DNA from: Adhaeribacter terrigena
Lineage (GTDB): Bacteria; Bacteroidota; Bacteroidia; Cytophagales; Hymenobacteraceae
Direction: 5' to 3'
Assembly (NCBI RefSeq): GCF_016623615.1
Contig: NZ_JAEHFX010000001.1
Coordinates: forward strand, 496,001 to 560,000
DNA length: 64,000 bases
Made by a program: the position numbers and the translations under genes
Shown here: positions 53,647 through 62,228 of the stretch, one piece after another
How positions within the stretch are numbered: position 1 is the stretch's first letter
Layout: each line of letters opens with the position of its first letter
Notes under the pieces: model-generated
Database searches by the model: none
What the model saw: the letters and a program-made list of their open reading frames with translations, nothing else
What the model was told of the DNA's origin: nothing

Positions 53647-54681
53647 ATGGAAAATATTTTCTTCGGAGCCGAAGCCTTTCCCAAACTTCAGGAATTTTTG
53701 CAGAATAAAGCTTTTAGCCAGGTGCTGGTTTTGGCTGATGAAAATACCCGCCGCGATTGCTATCCGCTGGTAAAGAAATTCCTGCCGGAACACCAAATTT
53801 TGCAAATTACCTCCGGCGAAGCCAACAAAACGCTGCAAACCTGCGAAACGATCTGGCAATTCCTGACTGAAAAGCAATTTGACCGCTGGAGCGTGGTGGT
53901 GAATCTGGGCGGCGGCGTAATCGGGGATATGGGTGGTTTTTGTGCAGCACTTTACAAACGCGGCATCACCTTCGTAAACGTGCCTACCACGCTTTTAGCA
54001 ATGGTAGATGCGAGCGTGGGCGGTAAAACTGGCGTCGATTTTTCCGGGTTTAAGAACCAATTGGGTATTTTTCAGCAACCTACGAGTGTTTTTATCGATC
54101 CCGTTTTTCTGGAAACCTTGTCGGGCCGGCAGCTGAAATCGGGTTATGCGGAAATGATCAAGCACTGGCTTATTGCCGATGCGGCCGCTTTTGAAACCCA
54201 GCGCTGGAACGGTTTGCTGGCTGCCGACTGGCAGGAATTAATTCCGGAAGCGGTGAAAATTAAGAGCCGGATCGTGCAAGCCGATCCGCTGGAAAACGGT
54301 TTGCGCAAAGTGCTGAATTTCGGGCATACTGTGGGGCACGCCGCAGAAAGTTATTTTTTGCAGCAACCCGGCCGCGAACTTTTGCACGGCGAAGCTATTG
54401 CGGTGGGCTTGCTATGCGAAAGTTATTTATCGGAACAAAAAGGCTTGCTCAGCAATAGTGAATTAAGCAAGATCGAAACATTCCTGGCTTCGGTTTTCGA
54501 GAAAGTGAAACTTACGCCCGAAGATATTGCCGGGATTTTACCTTTTCTGCAACAGGATAAAAAAAATTTCCGGGGCACTATTAATTGCGTGCTGTTGGAA
54601 AGTATTGGCAAGCCCGTTTACGACCAACCCGTTACGCTGGCAGAAGTTGAAAAATCCCTGCGGTATTACCAATTGATATGA
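53647..54681 (+). CDS. aroB: 3-dehydroquinate synthase
   Basis: 344 residues. AroB motifs: VVNLGGGVIGDMGGFCAAL, NVPTTLLAMVDASVGGKTGVDFSG, the metal-ligand region SGYAEMIKH, and LNFGHTVGHAAE with its paired histidines. NAD and a divalent metal are needed; it closes DAHP to 3-dehydroquinate. The stop codon overlaps the aroA start (ATGA), so the two are one translational unit. The DAHP synthase gene lies 5 kb upstream on the same strand. Confidence 0.95.
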   Translation: MENIFFGAEAFPKLQEFLQNKAFSQVLVLADENTRRDCYPLVKKFLPEHQILQITSGEANKTLQTCETIWQFLTEKQFDRWSVVVNLGGGVIGDMGGFCAALYKRGITFVNVPTTLLAMVDASVGGKTGVDFSGFKNQLGIFQQPTSVFIDPVFLETLSGRQLKSGYAEMIKHWLIADAAAFETQRWNGLLAADWQELIPEAVKIKSRIVQADPLENGLRKVLNFGHTVGHAAESYFLQQPGRELLHGEAIAVGLLCESYLSEQKGLLSNSELSKIETFLASVFEKVKLTPEDIAGILPFLQQDKKNFRGTINCVLLESIGKPVYDQPVTLAEVEKSLRYYQLI

Positions 54682-55916
54682 GCGGAATCTCGATTTCAAT
54701 TTCGCACCCCACGGGCATTTTACGAGGCACGGTTCAGCTGCCGGCATCTAAATCGGAAAGCAACCGCGCGCTTATTATTCAGGCCTTAAGCCCGGAAAGA
54801 ATCACGCTCCAAAATTTATCGGATGCGAACGATACGGTTTTGCTGCAACGGCTTTTGCATGCTTCGGAAAAGGAAATCAACGCCGAAGATGCCGGCACAG
54901 TGATGCGCTTTTTAACGGCTTATTTCAGCTTAACCAACCAGCCAAAAGTTTTAACCGGCACCGAACGCATGTGTCATCGCCCGATCGGGATATTGGTAGA
55001 TGCGTTGCGGGAATTGGGCGTGGAAATTAAGTATCTGGGTCAGGAAGGTTTTCCGCCATTGGAAATTAAGGGTTTTGAGCCGAAGTTTTCTGGCAAATCA
55101 AATGTGAAATTACGCGGCGATGTGAGCAGCCAATTTATTTCGGCATTGTTGTTATGCGCACCGGTTTTGCCCCATGGTTTGCGGCTGGAACTTGCAGGAA
55201 AAATTGCCTCGCGGCCTTATATTGAAATGACGCTGGCTTTGATGCAGCAGTTCGGCATTTCTTCCAGTTTCATAGGAAACGATATTGAAATTGCGCCCAA
55301 AACTTATGAAGGCGGAACATTTTCAGTGGAAGCAGATTGGTCGGCGGCAAGTTATTGGTACAGCCTGGTGGCACTGGCGAAAAAATCAGAAATTCTGTTA
55401 ACTGGTCTGAAAGAAAATTCCCTGCAAGGCGATAGCAAAGTGGCGGAACTAATGAAGGATTTCGGTGTAAAAACGACTTTTCTGAAAGAAGGGATTTTGC
55501 TTACGAAAACTGCTGAAACAGCTGAAAAAATTGCCATCGATTTCTCCGATATTCCGGACCTGGCGCAAACCTTTGCGGTGCTGGCTGCGGCAAAAAATAT
55601 AGCTTTGGAAATGACCGGCCTGGAAAGTCTGCGCATCAAAGAAACCGACCGCATTGCTGCTTTGCAAACCGAGCTGGCTAGATTTGGCGCTACGTTAATG
55701 GAAACCAAACCCGGTACTTTTTTAGTGAAAAATGATAGCGTTTTGGGGCGAAAAATTGCCGTCCAAACGTATCACGATCACCGCATGGCGATGGCATTTG
55801 CCCCGCTTGCTTTGTTTCAGGAAATTCAAATCGGAAATCCGGAAGTGGTGAAGAAATCGTACCCGCAGTTTTGGAATGAATTGCGGAAAGTGGGGTTTGT
55901 GGTGGAAGGAATTTAG
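54678..55916 (+). CDS. aroA: 3-phosphoshikimate 1-carboxyvinyltransferase (EPSP synthase)
   Basis: 412 residues. EPSP motifs are complete: LPASKSESNRALIIQAL, GTVMRFLTAYFSL, GDVSSQFISALLL, LRIKETDRIAAL and YHDHRMAMAFAPLAL. It joins shikimate-3-phosphate and PEP. The first SKSESNR (Lys, Ser and Arg contacts) and NAGTxxR-like loop (here DAGTVMR) suggest a class not far from the classical one; herbicide sensitivity was not inferred. An intergenic-type box (GAAAAATGATAGCGTTTT, 55727-55744) lies within the coding region. Confidence 0.94.
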   Translation: MSGISISISHPTGILRGTVQLPASKSESNRALIIQALSPERITLQNLSDANDTVLLQRLLHASEKEINAEDAGTVMRFLTAYFSLTNQPKVLTGTERMCHRPIGILVDALRELGVEIKYLGQEGFPPLEIKGFEPKFSGKSNVKLRGDVSSQFISALLLCAPVLPHGLRLELAGKIASRPYIEMTLALMQQFGISSSFIGNDIEIAPKTYEGGTFSVEADWSAASYWYSLVALAKKSEILLTGLKENSLQGDSKVAELMKDFGVKTTFLKEGILLTKTAETAEKIAIDFSDIPDLAQTFAVLAAAKNIALEMTGLESLRIKETDRIAALQTELARFGATLMETKPGTFLVKNDSVLGRKIAVQTYHDHRMAMAFAPLALFQEIQIGNPEVVKKSYPQFWNELRKVGFVVEGI

Positions 55917-55942
55917 TTTGCCAGGAATGCTATGCAAAAAAA

Positions 55943-55962
55943 AACTCGCCAAAGGGCGACTG
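55943..55962. terminator. possible weak terminator
   Basis: TCGCC pairs with GGCGA after an A-run, between convergent aroA and the BtuF-like gene. Confidence 0.35.
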
Positions 55963-55977
55963 ATAGTCTCTACCTGT

Positions 55978-56766
55978 TTATTTCCTGAAAGCCGCCAGCA
56001 GCTTTAGGAAATATTCCGGCGCTTTGAACAACCGGCTGCCGTACCAGCTGAACATTTCACCGTCTACGATCATCACTTTTGCCTCCGGACAAATCTGCTG
56101 AAATTCCTGAAAATGTTTTTCCTGAAAAGGGTAGGGTTCGGAAGAAAGCAGAATCACTTCCGGCCGGCTTTTGTGCAGCAATTCGATACCGATTTCCGGG
56201 TAACGCTCGGCATGGGCAAATACGTTTTCGAAACCGCAGCGCTGCAGCATATCATTTATAAACGTGTTGCTGCCGGCGGCCATGTACGGGTTTTTCCAGA
56301 TGAAATAGGCGGCCTGGATTTTGTTTTTAGGTTGCGGCAATTGAGCAAAAGCAGTGGCAGTTTTGGAGGCAATTTCGATAGCATTTTCAGCTTTTCCGGT
56401 TAGTTCCCCTACTTTCCGGATCATGTCTAAAGAATCTTCCAAAGTAAAAATATCGCTCATCCAGACCGGGTATTTTTCGGCCAGCTTTTCGATGCCTTCC
56501 TGGTAATTTTCTTCTTTGTTGCCAATGATCAGATCCGGTTGCAATTCATCAATAACTTTGAAATTGAAATTCTTGGTGCCGCCGATCTTCGTTTTGGGTT
56601 TTACTTTTTCCGAAGGGTGAATGCAGAATTTGGTAACGCCCACCACTTCGTTTTCCAGCCCCAGATCGAAAAGCAGCTCCGTTTGCGAAGGCACCAGCGA
56701 GATGATCCGTTTGGGTTTTTCAGCTAAAAAGATAGCGTTTTGGAGTTGGTCGGTGAAGGTGGGCAC
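55978..56766 (-). CDS. BtuF-like metal/cobalamin-binding protein without signal peptide
   Basis: 262 residues of the helical-backbone metal receptor fold. The start TDQLQNAIFLAEKPKRIISLVPSQTELLFDLGL is the family N-terminus, followed by VVGVTKFCIHP and the central long helix. BtuF-type proteins bind cobalamin or siderophore complexes for ABC import, but there is no signal peptide here and no btuCD nearby, which is typical of the solitary cytoplasmic group. Function of this group is uncertain. An intergenic-type box (56726-56743) lies at the third to tenth codons after the start region, and a diverged duplicate of that stretch lies upstream. Confidence 0.85.
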   Translation of the reverse strand: MPTFTDQLQNAIFLAEKPKRIISLVPSQTELLFDLGLENEVVGVTKFCIHPSEKVKPKTKIGGTKNFNFKVIDELQPDLIIGNKEENYQEGIEKLAEKYPVWMSDIFTLEDSLDMIRKVGELTGKAENAIEIASKTATAFAQLPQPKNKIQAAYFIWKNPYMAAGSNTFINDMLQRCGFENVFAHAERYPEIGIELLHKSRPEVILLSSEPYPFQEKHFQEFQQICPEAKVMIVDGEMFSWYGSRLFKAPEYFLKLLAAFRK

Positions 56767-56900
56767 GGTGGTGATTTACGTTTTTGGATTGACGGTTTAC
56801 GATTTTCCGGGTAGGAGTTTTTAATGGTAAAATGCTGCCTTTTTTCAGTTGCAGTGCTTTGGTCTATGCGCCACTAACCAAAGTTATAGCTTTTCGGTTA

Positions 56901-56933
56901 AAAGGATAGCCGTTTGGAGTTGATCGGTGAAGT
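56901..56933 (-). repeat. diverged duplicate of the start of the BtuF-like gene
   Basis: AAAAGGATAGCCGTTTGGAG and the following TTGATCGGTGAAG repeat, with few changes, the stretch at 56726-56758 that codes for the first dozen residues of the BtuF-like protein. It carries a one-base insertion and a one-base deletion. Confidence 0.7.
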
Positions 56934-56986
56934 AAGATTTTTAAATATGAAATTAAGAATTTAAAAGGAGAAATGTTTTTAAATGA

Positions 56987-57023
56987 AAACACCTCACAAT
57001 TTCGATAGCATGTGAGGTGTTTT
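56987..57023 (-). terminator. CCTCACA-type terminator hairpin
   Basis: AAAACACCTCACA pairs with TGTGAGGTGTTTT, just past the end of the 73-residue gene. Confidence 0.8.
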
Positions 57024-57036
57024 TGGTTAATTGTAA

Positions 57037-57258
57037 TTAATTGCTTTGGTTAATAAATTCATTAAGTCTATCCCTTAATTCAATTGCATGAGCTCTATCC
57101 AGATTAATGTTTTGTTTATTTACTCTTGGATTTACAGGACGGTCAGCAGGGGAGTTCCAAATCACAAAATATTCATTGTCTGAATTATAATTGAGTACAA
57201 TATTACTCTCAAATCCAGGAAGATTATTCTGTCTTCTAAGTTCAATTACTCTTGCCAT
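57037..57258 (-). CDS. unknown small protein, 73 residues
   Basis: No family recognised. It has an N-terminal beta-like portion (ESNIVLNYNSDNEYFVIWN) and a C-terminal helix (DRAHAIELRDRLNEFINQ). AT-rich compared with its neighbours. It has its own terminator hairpin and sits upstream, on the same strand, of nothing related; the M42 gene ends 33 bp before its start. It could be a small regulator, but nothing shows this. Confidence 0.55.
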   Translation of the reverse strand: MARVIELRRQNNLPGFESNIVLNYNSDNEYFVIWNSPADRPVNPRVNKQNINLDRAHAIELRDRLNEFINQSN

Positions 57259-57291
57259 TTCCTTTTCGTTTAGGGTTAATTAATTAGAAAA

Positions 57292-58362
57292 TTACTTCAG
57301 ATACCGGAAATCCTGGCCGGCTTCGAGCTGCAAAATAAACTCGTACATGAGTTTGATCACATTTTCTACGTCGTCTTTGTGCACGGTTTCTACGGTGGTG
57401 TGCATGTATTTCAGGGGCAAAGAAATCAAAGCCGAAGCTACGCCATCGGAAGAATACGCAAACGCATCGGTGTCGGTGCCGGTGGCTCTTGTGGCGGCGG
57501 CACGCTGGAATGGAATTTCCTTTTTCTGGGCTGTATCGATGATCATTTGCAGCAGGTTGTTCTGCACCGCCGGGCCGTAGGTTAAAACCGGACCTTTGCC
57601 GCAATGCTGGTCGCCGCTGATCTTTTTGTCGTACATCGGGCTTTGCGTGTCGTGGCACACGTCGGTAATGATGGCTACGTTTGGCTTGATACGGTGCGCG
57701 ATCATTTCGGCACCGCGGAGACCAATTTCTTCCTGCACCGCATTTACCACGTACAATCCGAAGGGCAGTTTTTTCTTGTTTTCTGCTATCATTCGGGCTA
57801 CTTCCGCGATCATGAAACCGCCAATTCTATTGTCTAATGCACGGCCTACGTAGTATTTGTCGTTCATCACCATCAGTTCGTCGGTGAAAGTAACTACCGT
57901 TCCCACGTGGATGCCCAGTTCTTCCACTTCAGCTTTGGTACTGCAACCGCAATCGATGAAAATGTTTTCTACGGTTGGGGCTTTATCGTTTTCCACTTTG
58001 CGTACGTGAATGGCCGGCCAGCCAAAAACGCCTTTCACGATGCCTTTGCGGGTGTGGAAATTCACGCGCATACTTGGCGCAATGATGGCATCGGAACCGC
58101 CGTTGCGGCGCACGTAAATGTAACCCTGGTCGGTAATGTAATTCACAAACCAGGAAATTTCGTCGGCGTGCGCTTCAATTACCACTTTGTATTCCGCTTC
58201 AGGATTGATCACGCCGACTACAGTGCCATAGGTGTCTACAAAATATTCGTCTACGTACGGTTTCAGGTATTCAAGCCACAGTTTCTGGCCCTCGGCTTCG
58301 AAACCGGTAGGGGAGGCGTTGTTTAAATATTTCTCTAAAAAATCGAAGGATTCTTTTCTCAT
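57292..58362 (-). CDS. M42 family metallopeptidase
   Basis: 356 residues from the ATG at 58360-58362. The binuclear metal site is visible: H65 and D67 in EAHADEISW, the Asp of ALDNRIGG, the Glu pair of QEEIGLRG, then ATGTDTDAF and the His of KYMHTTVE. M42 enzymes are large self-assembling aminopeptidases in the cytoplasm that trim short peptides. The frame is open 30 codons further up, but these would contain the intergenic box at 58426-58442 and would not match the family. Confidence 0.93.
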   Translation of the reverse strand: MRKESFDFLEKYLNNASPTGFEAEGQKLWLEYLKPYVDEYFVDTYGTVVGVINPEAEYKVVIEAHADEISWFVNYITDQGYIYVRRNGGSDAIIAPSMRVNFHTRKGIVKGVFGWPAIHVRKVENDKAPTVENIFIDCGCSTKAEVEELGIHVGTVVTFTDELMVMNDKYYVGRALDNRIGGFMIAEVARMIAENKKKLPFGLYVVNAVQEEIGLRGAEMIAHRIKPNVAIITDVCHDTQSPMYDKKISGDQHCGKGPVLTYGPAVQNNLLQMIIDTAQKKEIPFQRAAATRATGTDTDAFAYSSDGVASALISLPLKYMHTTVETVHKDDVENVIKLMYEFILQLEAGQDFRYLK

Positions 58363-58425
58363 AATTTTCAGATATGCAAAGCAAATGTTAATGTGCCCCT
58401 TACGCAAGTCGTACTTTTTGGGTCT

Positions 58426-58442
58426 AAAAACATAGCGTTTTG
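58426..58442. repeat. intergenic box
   Basis: AAAAACATAGCGTTTTG, 64 bp upstream of the M42 start. Confidence 0.65.
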
Positions 58443-58459
58443 GGGAGGCCAATATAACG

Positions 58460-58499
58460 AAAAAAAAGGTTGCCCCCGAATGAGGAACAACCTTTTTGT
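58460..58499 (-). terminator. intrinsic terminator of the carboxylase gene
   Basis: AAAAAAAGGTTG pairs with CAACCTTTTT. Confidence 0.85.
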
Positions 58500-58521
58500 A
58501 TTGGAGAAATGATTAACGAAA

Positions 58522-60081
58522 CTACAATGGAATATTGCCGTGTTTCTTGCGCGGAAGTTTCACCGCTTTATTTTCCAGCATTTTAAATGCTTTGATCAGC
58601 TTGGTGCGGGTTTCGGAAGGCGTAATTACCTCGTCTATAAAACCACGGTGCGCGGCGCGGTATGGCGTGGCGAATTTCTCCTGGTATTCGGTTACTTTTT
58701 CGGCCAGTTTGGCTTCCGGATTTTCTGAGGCGGCAATTTCGCGTTTGAAGATGATTTCGGCAGCACCTTTCGCGCCCATAACGGCAATTTCGGCGGTTGG
58801 CCAGGCGTAGTTCATATCCGCGCCGATGTGCTTGGAGTTCATTACATCGTACGCGCCGCCGTAGGCTTTGCGGGTAATTACGGTAATGCGTGGCACGGTA
58901 GCTTCGGAGAACGCATACAATAATTTTGCGCCGTTGGTGATGATGCCGCGCCATTCCTGGTCGGTGCCCGGCAGGAAGCCCGGAACGTCTTCCAACACTA
59001 AAAGCGGAATGTTGAAGCAGTCGCAGAATCGAACGAAACGGGCAGCTTTGGTAGATGCGTTAATATCGAGAACTCCGGCTAAAACGGCAGGCTGATTGCC
59101 CACAATACCGATGCTGCGGCCGGCTAAACGGGCAAAACCTACCACAATGTTTTCGCCGAAATTCTTGTGCACTTCCATGAACGTATCCGCATCGATGATG
59201 CCTTCGATCACTTCGCGCATGTCATAAGGTTGGTTGGCGTTGGCAGGGATGATGGTATCGAGCGCCGGACGGGTTTCGTCTTCCTGCGCTTCGTAAGGCA
59301 CCGCCGGAGCCGTGTCTTCGCAATTCTGCGGCATGTAGCTTAAAAGTGCCTTGATGTTGTTGATGGCTTCCACTTCGTTGGCGCAGGAGAAATGCGTAAC
59401 GCCGCTTTTCGCACTATGCGTGCTTGCGCCGCCCAATTCTTCGGAAGTTACGTTTTCGTGGGTTACGGTTTTTACTACGTTTGGTCCGGTTACGAACATG
59501 TACGAGGTATTTTCCACCATCAGAATAAAGTCGGTGATGGCCGGAGAATATACTGCACCGCCCGCGCACGGACCCATAATGGCAGAGATCTGCGGCACTA
59601 CGCCGGAAGCCTGTACGTTGCGGTAGAAAATATCGGCGTAACCGCCCAAAGAAACTACGCCTTCCTGGATACGGGCTCCGCCGGAGTCGTTCAGGCCAAT
59701 TACCGGAGCGCCGTTTTTCATGGCCAGCTCCATAATTTTAACGATCTTCTCGGCGTGGGTTTCGGAAAGCGAGCCGCCTAAAACGGTGAAATCCTGGGAG
59801 AAAACGTATACCAGACGACCGTTTACGGTGCCGTAGCCGGTTACCACGCCATCGCCTAAATAGTATTCTTTATCGAGGCCGAAATCTTTGGAGCGGTGCA
59901 TTACAAACTTGCCGATCTCTTCGAAAGAGCCTTCGTCCATTAATAAGCTGATGCGTTCGCGGGCAGTAAGTTTGCCTTTTTTGTGCTGGGCATCAATGCG
60001 GTCCTGGCCGCCGCCTAAGAGGGCTTCGGCATTCTTTTTAGCTAAAATTTCGGTGGGAGTTCCGGTATGGGAATTTGGCAT
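58522..60081 (-). CDS. acyl-CoA carboxylase beta subunit (propionyl-CoA carboxylase / MmdA type)
   Basis: 519 residues. Carboxyltransferase domains are seen in [18 protein letters not shown], the oxyanion-hole glycines [20 protein letters not shown] and [16 protein letters not shown], and the second half in [52 protein letters not shown]. The family transfers carboxyl from biotin to propionyl-CoA or decarboxylates methylmalonyl-CoA; with no alpha or biotin-carrier gene in the window, the partner is unknown. The -7 box TAAATTTG lies 11 bp before the ATG. Confidence 0.92.
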   Translation of the reverse strand: MPNSHTGTPTEILAKKNAEALLGGGQDRIDAQHKKGKLTARERISLLMDEGSFEEIGKFVMHRSKDFGLDKEYYLGDGVVTGYGTVNGRLVYVFSQDFTVLGGSLSETHAEKIVKIMELAMKNGAPVIGLNDSGGARIQEGVVSLGGYADIFYRNVQASGVVPQISAIMGPCAGGAVYSPAITDFILMVENTSYMFVTGPNVVKTVTHENVTSEELGGASTHSAKSGVTHFSCANEVEAINNIKALLSYMPQNCEDTAPAVPYEAQEDETRPALDTIIPANANQPYDMREVIEGIIDADTFMEVHKNFGENIVVGFARLAGRSIGIVGNQPAVLAGVLDINASTKAARFVRFCDCFNIPLLVLEDVPGFLPGTDQEWRGIITNGAKLLYAFSEATVPRITVITRKAYGGAYDVMNSKHIGADMNYAWPTAEIAVMGAKGAAEIIFKREIAASENPEAKLAEKVTEYQEKFATPYRAAHRGFIDEVITPSETRTKLIKAFKMLENKAVKLPRKKHGNIPL

Positions 60082-60091
60082 GGTATCCGTT

Positions 60092-60099
60092 CAAATTTA
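60092..60099 (-). promoter_or_regulatory. -7 promoter box of the carboxylase gene
   Basis: On the minus strand TAAATTTG, an exact TAnnTTTG match, 11 bp before the ATG; the leader would be very short. A second TAAATTTG occurs 18 bp further upstream. Confidence 0.5.
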
Positions 60100-60185
60100 A
60101 TTCTGACCCCAAATTTATTAAAGTATGCCGGCATTACTATTTTTTGGATTGGTTTTTTCGGGAGGGATGAGTTTTTGGGGTGGGA

Positions 60186-60199
60186 GGGATAGCGTTTTT
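60186..60199. repeat. intergenic box, last copy before the AT-rich region
   Basis: GGGATAGCGTTTTT. No box was seen from here to the right end. Confidence 0.55.
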
Positions 60200-60367
60200 G
60201 GGTATTTGTTGGGTTGCATTGGGATTAGTCTTGTAAAAAAAGTTAATACTCATTGAGTAAGTTATAACAATTGCCTATATTGGTAGGCCCCTATATAATT
60301 AAACGCTAGTAAGGCTTGTGAATATCCTGTAGAAGGAATGCAGGTAATTCCATAAAGATAGAGTCAA
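60200..60367 (+). promoter_or_regulatory. upstream region of the nuclease-helicase operon
   Basis: AT-rich, about 170 bp, unlike the GC-balanced gaps further left. It contains direct TTAATACTCATTGAG-type words but no clear TAnnTTTG box; TATATTGG at 60277-60284 is the nearest, weak candidate. It marks the left border of the atypical segment. Confidence 0.4.
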
Positions 60368-62227
60368 ATGAATGAAAGAAAGTTATCAGAACTACAAAAA
60401 GAGTATAGAGCCTTCTTTTTAGAGAAGATGAAACTTTATAATGTTAATTCACCTGCTCAATTAACTAAGGAAAAAAAAGGTGAGTTCTTCTCAGAAATAA
60501 AGCAAGATTGGGCAAAATGTAAACTATCGAAAAAACAAATCAGGGAGTTCAGTAAAAAGACAACTCAACCAACTGTAGATGGACCAGTAGGATTATACCG
60601 TAAGGAATCAATACGTGAAACCGAAAATGAATCAACCATTACGACAAAGCAATGGTCTCAAAAAGAGCTCTTAAATTATCCCAATAAGGAAAAGAAGCAC
60701 CATCAATCAGAAAGAAAAACATCATATCAGGCGCAAGAACGACTACCACAGGAGTTTACCAAACAAATCATTAAGTCCGAGCCAAATCTTGAGCAAACAG
60801 ACGATTTGAGAATATTTTTTAAACCTAATAATCATTTTGTTCAAGAAGGACAATATCAGTATCCTGTTGTGAAAATGCCAAGGGAAAACTCAAGTCTGAA
60901 GCTTCCAAGGACTGGTCGTTCTAATCAAAAAGGTTATAAAGAAATAGACTTTTTTAAACAACTAAAACAGAATATGGTTGACATTGAAATAGTCAACAAT
61001 GTTCATATGGTGATACCTAATTTTAATAAGCCTTATGAGCCTGATATTGTTTTGTTTAATAAAAGCTTAAATCTCTATATCGATATTGAAATTGATGAAC
61101 CCTATGATGGTTATTACAGATACCCTACGCACTATATAAATCCTGAAAATGAAGTTAAGCAAGACAATATCAGAGATTTGTTTTTTACTGAAAGCGGATG
61201 GGTTGTTTTAAGATTCACTGAAAAACAAGTTCATTGTCAAGCTGACGAATGCATAGGTTTTATCAGAAATGTACTGAATTCAATTTATAACAGACCATTT
61301 TCTAACATTGTAAAATGCCAACAGGAAAACCAGTGGGATTATAACCAATGTATTCAATGGCAAAAATCCTTTTACAGGGAAAAGTATCTTGGAATAGATA
61401 GGTTTCAAAAACAATACAGCAACAAGGAAATTGAAATTGATAGCAAAGAAAATGAAAGTATTGAAGACCTAATACAAAGAACGAAAAAATTCAATTTTGA
61501 TAGTTGGAATGTTGGTGTTACGATTGAACCTGAGTTACACATTTATATAGGAGATGAAACGGGGAATGCAGAGTATATTTCTGTAACAACTCTAATTGAA
61601 CGTTTTTTTCCTTTTGATTTAAAGAGATATATTGAAAGAAAGGCAGAAGAAGAAAATAGAACGGAGGAAGATGTATTTGATGAATACTCTTTGATGCGGG
61701 ATGAAGCAGCGGAGAAGGGTACATACCTTCATAATCAAATCGAAAACTTTCTAAAGGGAAAAGAGTTTGATGCAGATTCAAAAGAGTTTAAGCTTTTTCT
61801 TAATTTTTACAATAAAGAAATTAAGGTAAGGAATCTTTTATTCAATGATGCTGAAAAAATGATTTTCTCCAACAAGTATAATGTAGCAGGAACAATTGAT
61901 TGTCTTTTTAAAAAAAATAAGGAAGACGAATATGTAATCCTTGACTGGAAAAGGAGTAAAAAACTCATCATTGATAATCGTCCAAGAATTTTCGGATTTG
62001 GCTACGCCTCATCTGAATTATGCCACCTAGATAATTCAAGTTATTATAAATATTGCCTGCAACAGAACATTTACAAACACATAGTTGAAACTGAGTATTC
62101 AATGAAAATATCCTCAATGAAGTTAGTCGTGTTACACGAAAACTATTCTAACTATCATATTGTGGATGTACCTAAAATGGAGAAAGAAACCAACATAATT
62201 TTAAACTCACTCAAAGTAAAAATCTGA
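60368..62227 (+). CDS. protein with two predicted PD-(D/E)XK nuclease domains
   Basis: 619 residues, AT-rich gene. Residues 1-60 are a charged helical domain (KLSELQKEYRAFFLEKMK); 60-180 are polar and probably flexible. Domain A (about 188-310) has Glu192, PD at 225-226 and IEIDE at 240-244, then KQDNIRD and GWVVLRF: the layout of DUF559/Vsr-like endonucleases. Domain B (about 400-600) has GTYLHNQIE (451-459), GTIDCLF with Asp511, ILDWKRS with Asp526 and Lys528, and QQNIY (565-569): the RecB/Cas4/AddB exonuclease pattern. The helicase gene starts one base after the stop codon. Nucleolytic activity is predicted from motifs; biological role unknown. Confidence 0.8.
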   Translation: MNERKLSELQKEYRAFFLEKMKLYNVNSPAQLTKEKKGEFFSEIKQDWAKCKLSKKQIREFSKKTTQPTVDGPVGLYRKESIRETENESTITTKQWSQKELLNYPNKEKKHHQSERKTSYQAQERLPQEFTKQIIKSEPNLEQTDDLRIFFKPNNHFVQEGQYQYPVVKMPRENSSLKLPRTGRSNQKGYKEIDFFKQLKQNMVDIEIVNNVHMVIPNFNKPYEPDIVLFNKSLNLYIDIEIDEPYDGYYRYPTHYINPENEVKQDNIRDLFFTESGWVVLRFTEKQVHCQADECIGFIRNVLNSIYNRPFSNIVKCQQENQWDYNQCIQWQKSFYREKYLGIDRFQKQYSNKEIEIDSKENESIEDLIQRTKKFNFDSWNVGVTIEPELHIYIGDETGNAEYISVTTLIERFFPFDLKRYIERKAEEENRTEEDVFDEYSLMRDEAAEKGTYLHNQIENFLKGKEFDADSKEFKLFLNFYNKEIKVRNLLFNDAEKMIFSNKYNVAGTIDCLFKKNKEDEYVILDWKRSKKLIIDNRPRIFGFGYASSELCHLDNSSYYKYCLQQNIYKHIVETEYSMKISSMKLVVLHENYSNYHIVDVPKMEKETNIILNSLKVKI

Positions 62228-62228
62228 T

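Noticed and set aside
1046-60199. The box as a sigma-factor promoter
   Set aside because: Although TA and T-runs occur, it does not fit TTTG-N19-21-TAnnTTTG, and many copies sit directly after stop codons or between convergent genes.
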